A DNA stretch of 64,000 nt from Streptomyces malaysiense (GTDB lineage: Bacteria > Actinomycetota > Actinomycetes > Streptomycetales > Streptomycetaceae). The translations under genes and the position numbers were made by a program. Each line of letters opens with the position of its first letter. Position 1 is the first letter of the stretch. The stretch is taken from assembly GCF_000980885.2 (NCBI RefSeq), contig NZ_LBDA02000003.1, forward strand, positions 124,001 through 188,000, read 5' to 3'. The notes beneath the pieces were generated by a model. That model was not told where the DNA came from. It saw only the letters and a list, made by a program, of their open reading frames with translations, and did no database searches. Shown here piece by piece: positions 8,032 through 17,185 of this stretch.

Positions 8032-8727
8032 ATGGCGACCACCCGTTCCGTCTCCCCCGTCTCCGCCGCCTCCCCGGCCCCGTCCACGGCTCCCCCGAAC
8101 GCCCCCGCCCGGCAGCGGCTGCGCGCCGTCGACCGGGACGAGGCGGTGGACGTCGCGGACTTCCTGCCGCCGGGCGCCACCTGGCTGCCGGCCCCGCAGC
8201 ACACCCTGCCCGTCCTGCCCGGCCGCCCGCCGATGGTCGGCTATCTGGTGCTCGTCCCCGCCGACCAGCACCCGCCGTTCCCGCCGTTCGCGGGGCCGGA
8301 CCAGCAGGGGCGGACGGGGCCCGCGGGCGGGGCCGGGCAGCCGCTCCCGCCCGCGAACCGGGCGGGAGCGGCGGACCCGGCCGTCCAGGCGGACCACGCC
8401 GGCCTGGCGACCGCTCCGGGCCCGGCGGCCCCCGGGCCGCTGGTGCGGATCGACTCCGGGCGCCGCACCGCCTGCGTCGACGGCCGCGAACTCGATCTGA
8501 CCTACCTGGAGTTCGAACTGCTCGCGCACCTGGTGACGCATCCGCACCGGGTGCACACCCGCGACCAGCTGGTCACCACGGTGTGGGGGTACGGCCATGT
8601 CGGCGACGGCCGCACGGTCGACGTGCACATCGCCCGGCTGCGCCGCAAACTGGGCGCCGAGCACCGCCGGACCATCCAGACCGTGCGCCGGGTCGGCTAC
8701 AAGTACGTCCCTCCGAACGGGCGTTGA
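8032..8727 (+). CDS. glnRII: OmpR-type winged-helix regulator, GlnRII-like
   Basis: The product is 231 residues. The C-terminal third (about residues 140-228) is a complete OmpR/PhoB winged helix: LDLTYLEFELLAHLV, the recognition region RTVDVHIARLRRKLG, and the final wing VRRVGYKY. The N-terminal 100 residues are Pro/Ala-rich and show no canonical receiver with a phospho-accepting Asp. In S. coelicolor the gene for GlnRII, an atypical OmpR-like regulator that binds the same boxes as GlnR, lies a few genes after glnII and just before an epimerase and a two-component pair. That order is reproduced here. The name rests on this synteny and the domain. Confidence 0.7.
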   Translation: MATTRSVSPVSAASPAPSTAPPNAPARQRLRAVDRDEAVDVADFLPPGATWLPAPQHTLPVLPGRPPMVGYLVLVPADQHPPFPPFAGPDQQGRTGPAGGAGQPLPPANRAGAADPAVQADHAGLATAPGPAAPGPLVRIDSGRRTACVDGRELDLTYLEFELLAHLVTHPHRVHTRDQLVTTVWGYGHVGDGRTVDVHIARLRRKLGAEHRRTIQTVRRVGYKYVPPNGR

Positions 8728-8791
8728 CCCCCAATTCCGCCCTCGGCGCAGACCCGTCCCGTCCGGCCGCCGACCGGGCAGACTGCCCGGC

Positions 8792-9853
8792 ATGAGACTT
8801 CTGGTGCTGGGCGGAACGGAGTTCGTGGGGCGGGCCGTGGCCGAGGCGGCCCTCGGGCGCGGCTGGGAGGTGACCGTCTTCAACCGGGGACGGCACCAGT
8901 CCCCGCCCGGGGCGACGGTGCTGCGCGGTGACCGCACCGCGCCGGACGGCCTCGGCGCGCTCGCCCGGGGCGACTGGGACGCGGTGGTGGACACCTGGTC
9001 GGCGGCGCCCCGCGCGGTGCGGGAGGCGGCACGGCTGCTGCGGGGCCGCGCCGGCCGGTACGCGTACGTCTCCAGCCGCTCGGTGTACGCCTGGCCCTGG
9101 CCGCCCGGCGCCGGCGAGGACGCCCCGCTGGTCGAGGGCGCGGCGGCGGACGCCGGGCAGCGCGAGTACGCCCTGGACAAGCGGGGCGGCGAGCTGGCCG
9201 CGCTGGAGTCGTTCGGCACGGACGGCTCGCTGCTGGTGCGGGCCGGGCTGATCCTCGGGCCGTACGAGAACGTGGGCCGGCTGCCCTGGTGGCTGACCCG
9301 GATCGCCCGCGGAGGTCCCGTCCTCGCCCCCGGCCCGCGCGAGCTGCCGCTCCAGTACATCGACGCCCGCGACCTCGCGAACTGGCTTCTCGACGCCCTG
9401 GAGCGGGCGTCGAGCGGCCCGTACGACCTGGTGAGCCCGTCCGGACACACCACCATGGGCGCGTTCCTCGACGCCTGCCTCGCCGCCACCGGGGCGGACG
9501 CAGAGCTGTGCTGGGCCGACCCGCGGACGGTGCTGGACGCCGGGATCGAGCCGTGGACCGAGCTGCCGGTGTGGGTGCCGCCGGGCGGCGAGACGCACGA
9601 CGCCGTCCACCGGTCCGACGTGTCACGGGCGCTCGCCACCGGCCTGACGTGCCGCCCGGTGGAGGAGACCGTCGCGGACACCTGGCGCTGGCTGACCGGG
9701 ATCGGCGGCACCCCGCCCCAGCGGCCCGGCCGACGCGCCCCGGGAGTCGCCCCGGAGGTGGAGGCGAAGGCGCTGGCCGCGCTGCGCGACGGCGTCCCCG
9801 GAGCCGGTGGTGTACCTGGCACCACCCCCGAGGAGGGGGCCTCGGGCCAGTGA
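8792..9853 (+). CDS. NAD-dependent epimerase/reductase-family protein
   Basis: The product is 353 residues and starts with the Rossmann nucleotide-binding motif RLLVLGGTEFVGRAV. YVSSRSVYAW and the later YALDKRGGE resemble the SDR extended-family active-site region, and LQYIDARDLANWLLD is typical of this family. The substrate is unknown; relatives are annotated as NAD-dependent epimerases or reductases. The last 25 residues are Gly/Pro-rich and overlap a GC palindrome-like stretch, so the C-terminus may be a recent extension. A 31-bp gap separates it from the sensor kinase gene. Confidence 0.85.
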   Translation: MRLLVLGGTEFVGRAVAEAALGRGWEVTVFNRGRHQSPPGATVLRGDRTAPDGLGALARGDWDAVVDTWSAAPRAVREAARLLRGRAGRYAYVSSRSVYAWPWPPGAGEDAPLVEGAAADAGQREYALDKRGGELAALESFGTDGSLLVRAGLILGPYENVGRLPWWLTRIARGGPVLAPGPRELPLQYIDARDLANWLLDALERASSGPYDLVSPSGHTTMGAFLDACLAATGADAELCWADPRTVLDAGIEPWTELPVWVPPGGETHDAVHRSDVSRALATGLTCRPVEETVADTWRWLTGIGGTPPQRPGRRAPGVAPEVEAKALAALRDGVPGAGGVPGTTPEEGASGQ

Positions 9854-9884
9854 CCCCCGCCGGCGGGTCGGGGAGACTCACCGT

Positions 9885-11144
9885 ATGAACAGCGAAGACA
9901 TGCGCGGCCGGGCCCGCCGGGCCCTGCTGGCCGCCGTACAGGGGCTGATGCTGGCCCTGATCACGATGCCCTTCGGCATGGCGTTCCTGGTGCTGACCCT
10001 GCTGTCCCTCGCCTTCATCCCGCTCGGCATCGGACTGCTCACGACTCCCCTGGTGCTGACCGGAGTCCGGGCGCTGGCGGACGTGCGCCGCAGGCTGGCG
10101 GCCGAGTGGTGCGGGGTGCGGATCCGGGCGGTGTACCGGCAGGTCCCGCGCGGCACCAACCCGTGGACACGCACCTTCACGATGCTGGGCGACCCCCAGA
10201 CCTGGCGGGACGTGCGCTGGCTGCCGGTGGACTTCACGGCGGGCTTCGTCAGCGCCCTGCTCCCGGCGCTGCTGCTGTTCTACCCGGTCGAGGGGCTGAT
10301 GCTGCCCTTCGGGCTGTGGCGGGCGTACACCGGGGGCGGCACCTACTGGTACGCGTTCGTCCCGGTCACCGGGGAGGCCACCGCCGTCGGCGCGGGCCTG
10401 CTCGCCCTCGTGATCCTGCGCGTCGCCCTGCGGTTCACCCCGAACCTGCTGACCGCGCACTTCCGGCTGGTGCGGGCGGTCCTGGACAACGGCGAGGGCG
10501 AACTCGTCGAGCGGGTGCGGGTGCTGACCGAGACGCGGCGGGACGCGGTGGACACCTCCGCCGCGGAACTGCGCCGCATCGAGCGGGACCTGCACGACGG
10601 CGCCCAGGCCCGTCTCGTCGCCATGGGCATGGACCTCGGCACCGTCGAGATGCTGCTCGACAAGGACCCGGCGCAGGCCCGGCAGCTGCTCGCGCGGGCC
10701 CGGCGCAACTCCGTGGACGCCCTGGAGGAGCTGCGCGACCTGGTGCGCGGCATCCATCCGCCGGTGCTCGCAGAACGCGGACTCGGCGACGCCGTGCGGG
10801 CGTTGGCGCTGCGGCTGCCGCTGCCCGCCGAGGTCGCGGTGGAGCTGCCGGGCCGCGTCGACGCGCCGGTCGAGTCGGCCGCCTACTTCGCGGTCGGCGA
10901 GGTGCTCACCAACGCGGCCAAGCACGCGGGCGCCGACCGGATCTGGGTGGATCTGCACCACACCGACGGCCTGCTGCGGATCACCGTCACCGACAACGGC
11001 GGGGGCGGCGCCCGCGTCGGGGCCGGCTCCGGGCTCGCCGGGATCGAGAAGCGGCTCGGTACATTCGACGGCGTCCTGGCCGTCAGCTCTCCCGCGGGCG
11101 GCCCCACCATGGTGACCATGGAGATCCCGTGCGTGTTGTCCTAG
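9885..11144 (+). CDS. Sensor histidine kinase, NarL-partner type (HisKA_3)
   Basis: The product is 419 residues. Its N-terminal half has about four to five hydrophobic segments (near residues 14-60 and 105-190) and little extracellular domain, suggesting intramembrane or cytosolic sensing. The dimerisation/phosphoacceptor motif RRIERDLHDGAQARLV puts the phospho-His at residue 237, and the HATPase_c region follows (VGEVLTNAAKHAGADRIWV, TDNGGGGA, GSGLAGIEKRL). Its gene overlaps the response-regulator start by 16 bp, so the two form a cognate, translationally coupled pair. The signal is unknown. An ATG at 9885 was chosen over an upstream extension. Confidence 0.92.
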   Translation: MNSEDMRGRARRALLAAVQGLMLALITMPFGMAFLVLTLLSLAFIPLGIGLLTTPLVLTGVRALADVRRRLAAEWCGVRIRAVYRQVPRGTNPWTRTFTMLGDPQTWRDVRWLPVDFTAGFVSALLPALLLFYPVEGLMLPFGLWRAYTGGGTYWYAFVPVTGEATAVGAGLLALVILRVALRFTPNLLTAHFRLVRAVLDNGEGELVERVRVLTETRRDAVDTSAAELRRIERDLHDGAQARLVAMGMDLGTVEMLLDKDPAQARQLLARARRNSVDALEELRDLVRGIHPPVLAERGLGDAVRALALRLPLPAEVAVELPGRVDAPVESAAYFAVGEVLTNAAKHAGADRIWVDLHHTDGLLRITVTDNGGGGARVGAGSGLAGIEKRLGTFDGVLAVSSPAGGPTMVTMEIPCVLS

Positions 11145-11785
11145 CCGAAGACCTCTTCCTGCTGCGCGACGGACTGGTCCGGCTGCTCGAAGCGTACGGC
11201 TTCGAGATCGCGGCGGCCGTCGAGTCCGGGCCCGAACTGACGCGGGCGCTGGCCGAGTCGAAACCGGACGTGGCGGTGGTCGACGTGCGGCTGCCGCCCA
11301 CGCACACCGACGAGGGCCTCCAGTGCGCCCTGGCCGCCCGGCGGGCGCGTCCGGGGCTGCCGGTGCTGGTCCTCTCCCAGCACGTGGAGCAGTTGTACGC
11401 GCGGGAGCTGCTCGCGGACGGCGACGGCGGGATCGGGTACCTGCTCAAGGACCGGGTGTTCGACGCGGAGCAGTTCGTGGACGCCGTGCGGCGGGTCGCG
11501 GCGGGAGGCACGGCGATGGACCCGCAGGTCATCTCGCAGCTGCTGGCCCGCGGCTCGGCCGACGACCGGCCGCTCGGCAGGCTCACCCCGCGCGAGCGCG
11601 AGGTGCTGGAGCTGATGGCGCAGGGCCGGTCGAACGCGGGGATCGCCGCCCAACTGGTCGTCACCGAGCGGGCGGTGGCCAAGCACACCTCCAACATCTT
11701 CGGCAAGCTCGGCCTGGAGGTGTCGGACGACGACAACCGGCGGGTGCTCGCGGTGCTGGCGTACCTCGACAGCGGCCACCGGTGA
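11129..11785 (+). CDS. LuxR/NarL-family response regulator
   Basis: The product is 218 residues from a GTG at 11129 that overlaps the kinase gene. The receiver domain (residues 1-120) has the acidic pocket LAEDLFLLRDG and the phospho-accepting Asp52 in AVVDVRLP. The C-terminal LuxR-type helix-turn-helix (about residues 148-205) contains LTPREREVLELMAQGRSN and ERAVAKHTSNIFGKLGL. It is the partner of the kinase encoded immediately upstream. Targets are unknown. Confidence 0.93.
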   Translation: MRVVLAEDLFLLRDGLVRLLEAYGFEIAAAVESGPELTRALAESKPDVAVVDVRLPPTHTDEGLQCALAARRARPGLPVLVLSQHVEQLYARELLADGDGGIGYLLKDRVFDAEQFVDAVRRVAAGGTAMDPQVISQLLARGSADDRPLGRLTPREREVLELMAQGRSNAGIAAQLVVTERAVAKHTSNIFGKLGLEVSDDDNRRVLAVLAYLDSGHR

Positions 11786-11836
11786 GCTGCCCCGAACGCG
11801 GTGACTCCGGGGGCACTTGTGTGCGAGGGTGACACC

Positions 11837-12343
11837 GTGAACCAGGACTGGGAAGACCGTGTGGACGCCGCTTGGGCCGCCTTCGCCCGCGACGAGTTTC
11901 CCGAGGAGCGCGCGGCGGAGTTCCGCGCGCTGATCGACGGCCTCGTCGCCGAACTGCCCGACGGCAGTCCGCGGGTCCCCTTCGAGCGGGCCTGCGCCTT
12001 CGACTCGACCGGGCACTCGGACCGGGCCGTGCCGCTGTACCGGGAGGCGCTGGCGCGCGGCCTCGACGGCTACCGGGGGCGGCGGACCCGGATCCAGCTG
12101 GCGAGTTCCCTGCGCAACATCGGAGAGGCGGAGGAGGGCGTCAAGCTTCTCACCCCCGAACTGGAGGGGCCGAGCGACGAGTTGGACGACGCGGTGCGCG
12201 CGTGTCTCGCGCTGTGCCTGTCCAGCCTCGGCCGCGACCGCGAGGGCCTGTCCCTGGTGATCGAGGCGCTGGCCGCCCATATGCCGCGCTACCAGCGGTC
12301 GATGGCCAACTACGCGCGCGCACTGGTCGGTCCGGGAGCGTGA
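11837..12343 (+). CDS. Tetratricopeptide-repeat-like protein
   Basis: The product is 168 residues, soluble, from a GTG at 11837 with a GCGAGGG ribosome site. It is helical throughout, with TPR-like pairs (ACAFDSTGHSDRAVPLYREA, RTRIQLASSLRNIGEAEEG, RACLALCLSSLGRDREGL). Relatives are annotated as tetratricopeptide-repeat proteins. It probably mediates protein contacts; partners are unknown. It lies 51 bp after the response regulator and may be co-transcribed. Confidence 0.8.
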   Translation: MNQDWEDRVDAAWAAFARDEFPEERAAEFRALIDGLVAELPDGSPRVPFERACAFDSTGHSDRAVPLYREALARGLDGYRGRRTRIQLASSLRNIGEAEEGVKLLTPELEGPSDELDDAVRACLALCLSSLGRDREGLSLVIEALAAHMPRYQRSMANYARALVGPGA

Positions 12344-12414
12344 ACCGGTCGCGTCGCCGGCACGCACGCGACGCTTGACGGTGACCAACCAAGGGCTCGC
12401 TCGTTTTCCCGGAC

Positions 12415-14343
12415 GTGCAGTCACAGGATGTAGCCCACCGTCACGCACCCGCCCCCGCACCGGCCGACGCCGAGCGGGCCGAGGCCACGCTCGTCGAGCA
12501 CTACCCACGGCTGGTCCGGCTCGCCTTCCTGGTGCTGCCGCCGGGCCTCGGCCGAGGGCGCCGGGTGCTGACCGCACACGCCCTCACCCAGCGCGCCCTG
12601 CCCCGGAGCCGCAAGCAGGCCGACCTGATCCCGGCCCAGCACTCGGGACGTACCCAGGCCCGCCGGGATCCCGCGGACCCGGCGGCGCGGGAGAGCGACC
12701 CGGGCTACGCCTATCTGCGCGAGCGGGTGCTGCGCGCCGCCCTCGCCGCCGCCCGCCCGCACCGGGGCCTGCCCCCGCTGCTCCCCCGCGTCTGGGGCCT
12801 GCGCCTGCTCCCGCGCTCCGGCGGCGCCGACGAACTCGCCCTGGACCAGCGGCTGTCGAAGCTGTCCGCGCCGGCCCGCGCCGCCTATGTGCTGCGCGGC
12901 CTGGACCGGCTGCCCGACCAGGACATCCGCGAGATCCTCGACGCGGCCGGGGTGGACGACCCGGGCGGCGCCCTCGCCATGGCGAACAGCGTGCCCGCCC
13001 AGCCCGGCCTGCTCTCCTCCCCCGAGTTCGACCCCTGTGCCCTGCAGGCCCGGCCCACCGATCTGCTGCGCCGCCGCCAGCACACCAGGGCCGCCCTCGG
13101 CGCCGCGGCCGCCCTCGCGGTGTGCGGGGCGCTGCTCGTGATGCCGCACTCCGGCCGGGGCCCGGACGGCGCCGCCGCTCCCGTCTACGCCGAGAACCCG
13201 GCCGCCCAGGCCGCCCTCGACCCGGCCGGGCTGACCCGGGTCCCCCCCACCGCCTGGCGCTCCGCGGCCCGCACCGACTTCTCGGCCTGGCCCGCGCGCG
13301 GCCCGCTCACCGGCGACAAGGAGCTGCTGCGCCGCGCCCTCGCGGTCTGGGCCCGCCCCGGGCAGAACGTCCGGGTCTCGGCCACCCCCGGCACCCAGAC
13401 CGGCGGCCCCGCGGGCCCGCCCCAACTGCTGTACGCGGGGCAGGTCGACGCCGCCCGGGTGGTGATCCTCTACGACGGTCTGCGCATCGCCCGCTACGCG
13501 GAACCGGCCGACGGCACCCAGGGCGCCGCCCTGGACTTCGCCCGGGTGGACGGCGCGACCGGCGCCGAGGCGAGCGCCCTGGTGCTCGGCCGCGCCGACG
13601 GCAACGTGCAGTACCTGCTGGCCCCCTGGGTGAAGAAGGCGGCCACCCGGGACCTGCTGAAGCCCGCCTCGGCGCCCACCCCGCTCACGGTCACCGGCGG
13701 TGTCACCGCTCCGTTGACCAGCCCCGCCCTGGCGACCGGCAGCTGCACCTCGTGGACCGTGCTGCAGGTCTCCGGCGGCCTGGGCACCCAGCTCGCCACG
13801 GACCTCGGCGAGCTGGTCCCGGCCCACCTCACCGCGGGCCGCCCCGGCGCGCCCGGCGAGGCCGCGACCCCTGCGGGGCTCCAGGCGTGGGCGCCGTTCG
13901 CCTGCTCACTGGCCACCGAGCGCTCCTCGGGCGTGCGCAGCGTCAACGCCTGGGACTACGCGGAGCAGCCGCTGCCCGACGGCAGCGGAGCCGGCCAGTG
14001 GGCCTGCACCCGTGCCGAGACCTGGCGCGGCGACGGCACGGCGGCACTGGCCCAGTTCCGCACCCCCGGCTCGCGCTACGGCGCCGTCACGGCGAAGGGC
14101 ACCGACACCACGGCGTGCGGTCCGCGCGATCCGCATGTGCTGGCCGGGGCGCTGTGGAAGTCCCGGGGCGGGCACTGGTACCTGCTGGCCGCGGGCTCCC
14201 CGGACACGGTGGCGATCCACGCGAGCGGCGGGATCACCGCGTCGGCGCCGGGCTCGCTGCTGATCTCGAAGGCCGCCAAGGGGGCGCAGGCGCAGCTGAA
14301 GGGCACCCTGGCGGGTGGCCGGGTGATCGACGGGCTGCACTGA
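12415..14343 (+). CDS. Membrane protein with ECF-sigma-like N-terminal region and large exported domain
   Basis: The product is 642 residues from a GTG at 12415. Residues about 20-200 look like a degenerate ECF-type sigma-factor segment (EATLVEHYPRLVRLAFLVLP, then LSKLSAPARAAYVLRGLDRL and DQDIREILDAAGV, an HTH-like stretch). One membrane span at about residues 225-242 (GAAAALAVCGALLVM) follows. The remaining 400 residues are then outside the cell and carry paired cysteines. The combination suggests a membrane-bound regulator or scaffold descended from a sigma factor. The start lacks a clear ribosome site, so the N-terminus is uncertain. Confidence 0.75.
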   Translation: MQSQDVAHRHAPAPAPADAERAEATLVEHYPRLVRLAFLVLPPGLGRGRRVLTAHALTQRALPRSRKQADLIPAQHSGRTQARRDPADPAARESDPGYAYLRERVLRAALAAARPHRGLPPLLPRVWGLRLLPRSGGADELALDQRLSKLSAPARAAYVLRGLDRLPDQDIREILDAAGVDDPGGALAMANSVPAQPGLLSSPEFDPCALQARPTDLLRRRQHTRAALGAAAALAVCGALLVMPHSGRGPDGAAAPVYAENPAAQAALDPAGLTRVPPTAWRSAARTDFSAWPARGPLTGDKELLRRALAVWARPGQNVRVSATPGTQTGGPAGPPQLLYAGQVDAARVVILYDGLRIARYAEPADGTQGAALDFARVDGATGAEASALVLGRADGNVQYLLAPWVKKAATRDLLKPASAPTPLTVTGGVTAPLTSPALATGSCTSWTVLQVSGGLGTQLATDLGELVPAHLTAGRPGAPGEAATPAGLQAWAPFACSLATERSSGVRSVNAWDYAEQPLPDGSGAGQWACTRAETWRGDGTAALAQFRTPGSRYGAVTAKGTDTTACGPRDPHVLAGALWKSRGGHWYLLAAGSPDTVAIHASGGITASAPGSLLISKAAKGAQAQLKGTLAGGRVIDGLH

Positions 14344-14431
14344 CGCCCGCAGGGGGGCGCTGCTGACATCACCGTAAACAACCCGTGCCAGAACCCTTCT
14401 CAGGGCGTCTACCCGTCAGTACATTGACGCC

Positions 14432-15346
14432 ATGTCTAATACGCAGGCCCGGCCGGTGGAGTCCGAGCGCATCGCGCTCAAGGCCCGCAACGTGTCCTTC
14501 TCCTGGGAGGACACACCGCTGCACTGGGTGCCCGGGGATCCGTTCACCACGCACACCATCAATGTGCTGCACCTGCTGCTGCCGGCCGGCGAGCGCTGGT
14601 TCGTGCACGTGTACGAGCAGGCACTGCCGCTGATCGAGGACGACCGGCTGCGCGAGGACGTCATCGGGTTCATCGGGCAGGAGGCCATGCACTCCCAGTC
14701 CCATGACGAGGTGCTGCCGCACCTGCGCGAGCAGGGCCTGGACCCGACGCCGTACACCGCGCAGGTCGACTGGTTCTTCGAGAAGCTGCTCGGCGACCGC
14801 ACCCTGCCGCCGGGTCGGGCGCGCCGCTGGTGGCTGCTCGAACGGGTGGCGCTCATCGCGGCCATCGAGCACTACACCGCGTTCCTCGGCGACTGGGTGC
14901 TCGGCGCGGCCGAGCTGGACCGGCGCGGCGCCGACCCCACCATGCTGGACCTGCTGCGCTGGCACGGCGCGGAGGAGGTCGAGCACCGCTCGGTCGCCTT
15001 CGACCTGTTCACGCATCTGGACGGCAGCTACCGGCGCCGGGCCCGCACCTGGGCGAGCGCGTTCTCGGCCCTGCTCTTCCTGTGGCAGCGCGGGGTCCGC
15101 TTCTTCATGGCGAACGACCCGACACTGACCGGCGCCAAGGCGTCCTTCAAGGACTTCTACGACCGCGGCCGGGCGGGCGTCCTGCCCGGCACCGGTGCCA
15201 TGCTGCGCTCCATCCCCCGCTATCTCGGCCGGGACTACCACCCCTCGCACGAGTTCTCCACCGCCCAGGCCGTCGCCTATCTGTCCGCCTCCCCGGCCGC
15301 GCTCGCCGCGCGGCGGGCGGAGCGCTCCCCGAAGGGTGCCGCCTGA
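14432..15346 (+). CDS. Predicted diiron ferritin-like protein (annotated as metal-dependent hydrolase, PF10118)
   Basis: The product is 304 residues, soluble and largely helical. The family is usually labelled metal-dependent hydrolase. The visible residues instead match the diiron-carboxylate ligand pattern: Glu62 (VYEQ), ExxH at Glu84-His87 (GQEAMH), Glu146 (AAIEHYT) and ExxH at Glu182-His185 (EEVEHRS). These are the E-ExxH-E-ExxH ligands of ferritin-like oxygenases. The stop codon overlaps the start of a flavin/2Fe-2S reductase gene (TGATG), which would be a natural electron donor. I infer an oxygenase or desaturase-like role on an unknown, perhaps lipid, substrate. Confidence 0.82.
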   Translation: MSNTQARPVESERIALKARNVSFSWEDTPLHWVPGDPFTTHTINVLHLLLPAGERWFVHVYEQALPLIEDDRLREDVIGFIGQEAMHSQSHDEVLPHLREQGLDPTPYTAQVDWFFEKLLGDRTLPPGRARRWWLLERVALIAAIEHYTAFLGDWVLGAAELDRRGADPTMLDLLRWHGAEEVEHRSVAFDLFTHLDGSYRRRARTWASAFSALLFLWQRGVRFFMANDPTLTGAKASFKDFYDRGRAGVLPGTGAMLRSIPRYLGRDYHPSHEFSTAQAVAYLSASPAALAARRAERSPKGAA

Positions 15347-16395
15347 TGCCCAAGCCGCTCACGGTCGCCCTGTTCGCGGGCGCCGCCCTGCTCACCCGGA
15401 GCGCGCTGCGCCGCCGTGTCCAGGTCTCGCCGCTGTGGCCGATGCCCGCCCTGGAGACGCCGGTCTCCGGCCGGCCGCGCTCCCGGACCCTGCGGCTGCT
15501 GCTCACCGCGCACGAGACGATCGCCGACGGCGTCGTACAACTGCGCCTGGAGGGTGCGGAGTTGCCACGCTGGACGCCGGGCGCGCATCTGGATCTGGTG
15601 CTGCCCTCGGGGCTGGTGCGGCAGTACTCGCTGTGCGGGGACCCCGAGGACACCTCCTCGTACACGGTCGCCACCCGGCTGGTCGAGGACGGGCGGGGCG
15701 GTTCGCGGGAGGTGCACGAGCGGCTGGCCGAGGGCATGGAGCTGGAGGTGCGCGGGCCGCGCAACCGGTTCCCGCTCGCCGAGGCGCGGTCGTACGTCTT
15801 CGTCGCCGGCGGGATCGGCATCACCCCGGTGCTGCCGATGCTGCGCGCGCTGCCGGAGGGCGCCGCGTGGCGGCTGCTGTACTGCGGACGCACGCGGGCC
15901 TCGATGCCCTTTCTGGACGAGGTGCGCGAGCTGGCCGGGGACCGGCTGACCCTCGTCGCGCGGGACGAGGACGGGCGGCCGGACCTGGACGCCCTGTTCG
16001 CGTCGGTGGCCCCGGGCACGGCGGTGTACTGCTGCGGTCCCGAGGGGCTGATGGAGGCGGTCGCGGAGCGGGTGCCGGAGGGGGCCGCGCTGCATCTGGA
16101 ACGGTTCGCGCCGGGCGCCCCGGCGGACGGGGACGCCGCGTTCGAGGTGGAACTGCGGCGCAGCGGGCGCACGGTGGAGGTGCCGGCCGACTCCACGGTG
16201 CTGGCCGCCGTGCGCCGGGAGCTGCCGGGCACCGTCCACTCCTGTGAACAGGGCTTCTGCGGGACCTGCCGGCAGCGGGTGCTGGAGGGCGAGGTGGAGC
16301 ACCGGGACGAGCTGCTCACGGACGCGGAGCGTGCCGACTCGATGCTGATCTGTGTGTCCCGGGCTCGGGGTGAACGCCTCGTGCTCGATCTGTGA
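15346..16395 (+). CDS. PDR/VanB-type flavin reductase with C-terminal 2Fe-2S ferredoxin domain
   Basis: The product is 349 residues. After a short N-terminal hydrophobic stretch (about residues 5-18), the flavin-binding motif RQYSLCG appears in a ferredoxin-reductase fold. The NAD(P)H domain follows (FVAGGIGITPVLPM and YCCGPEGLMEAV). The C-terminal plant-type ferredoxin has cysteines in HSCEQGFCGTCR and the last ligand in MLICVSRA. It passes electrons from NAD(P)H through flavin to 2Fe-2S to an oxygenase. The start overlaps the stop of the diiron protein gene, implying coupled translation and a two-component oxygenase. Confidence 0.92.
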   Translation: MPKPLTVALFAGAALLTRSALRRRVQVSPLWPMPALETPVSGRPRSRTLRLLLTAHETIADGVVQLRLEGAELPRWTPGAHLDLVLPSGLVRQYSLCGDPEDTSSYTVATRLVEDGRGGSREVHERLAEGMELEVRGPRNRFPLAEARSYVFVAGGIGITPVLPMLRALPEGAAWRLLYCGRTRASMPFLDEVRELAGDRLTLVARDEDGRPDLDALFASVAPGTAVYCCGPEGLMEAVAERVPEGAALHLERFAPGAPADGDAAFEVELRRSGRTVEVPADSTVLAAVRRELPGTVHSCEQGFCGTCRQRVLEGEVEHRDELLTDAERADSMLICVSRARGERLVLDL

Positions 16396-16463
16396 CGCAA
16401 TGATGTGAACACCGGTTCGGGTCCGGACCGTTGGCGGCCGGATCCGCTCGGTAAGGTGTTCGT

Positions 16464-17180
16464 ATGAGTACCGGGGTGCGCCGCAGGATGGGTGTCGAGG
16501 AGCGACGGCAGCAGCTGATCGGTGTCGCTCTCGACCTGTTCAGCCGCCGCTCGCCCGACGAGGTCTCCATCGACGACATAGCGGCGGCCGCGGGCATCTC
16601 GCGGCCGCTGGTGTACCACTACTTCCCGGGCAAACTCAGCCTGTACGAGGCCGCGTTGCGGCGCGCCTCGGAAGAGCTGAAGGCCCGCTTCACCGAGCCG
16701 CACGAAGGGCCGCTGGGCGACCGGCTGCTGCACGTGATGCACCGCTTCTTCGCCCATGTGGACGAGTACGGCCCCGGTTTCTCGGCCCTGATGCGCGGCG
16801 GCCCGGCCGTGTCCGCGACCGGCTCCCGGGAGAAGGAGCACGTCTCGACCACCAACGCGCTGATCGACGACGTACGGCAGTCCGCGTACGAGCAGATGCT
16901 GGCCCATCTCGGGATCGCCGAGGCGCCCCCGCGTCTGGAACTGGTCATCCGCTCCTGGATCTCGCTCGCCGAGTCCACCGCGCTGATCTGGCTGGACGGC
17001 CGCCGTATCCCGCGCGAGGAGCTGGAGCTCCAGCTGGTGCACGACTTCGCCGCCCTGGTCGCGGTGAGCGCGACCCGGGACGAGGGGATGGCGGACGTGC
17101 TGCGCGCCATTCTCAAGGACGAACCGGCCGACGGCCCCTTCGCGGAGCTCGTCGGCCGGCTCGCCTCCCTGGCCTCGTAA
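16464..17180 (+). CDS. TetR-family transcriptional regulator
   Basis: The product is 238 residues. The N-terminal TetR DNA-binding domain is clear (RRQQLIGVALDLFSRRSPDE, ISIDD-like helix, AAAGISRPLVYHYFPGKLSLYEA). A helical ligand-binding domain of about 160 residues follows. It lies 68 bp after the reductase gene in the same direction and may regulate the diiron-reductase operon, possibly in response to its substrate. The gene ends 5 bp before the stop of the convergent pullulanase gene, with no terminator between them. Confidence 0.92.
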   Translation: MSTGVRRRMGVEERRQQLIGVALDLFSRRSPDEVSIDDIAAAAGISRPLVYHYFPGKLSLYEAALRRASEELKARFTEPHEGPLGDRLLHVMHRFFAHVDEYGPGFSALMRGGPAVSATGSREKEHVSTTNALIDDVRQSAYEQMLAHLGIAEAPPRLELVIRSWISLAESTALIWLDGRRIPREELELQLVHDFAALVAVSATRDEGMADVLRAILKDEPADGPFAELVGRLASLAS

Positions 17181-17185
17181 GGAGG

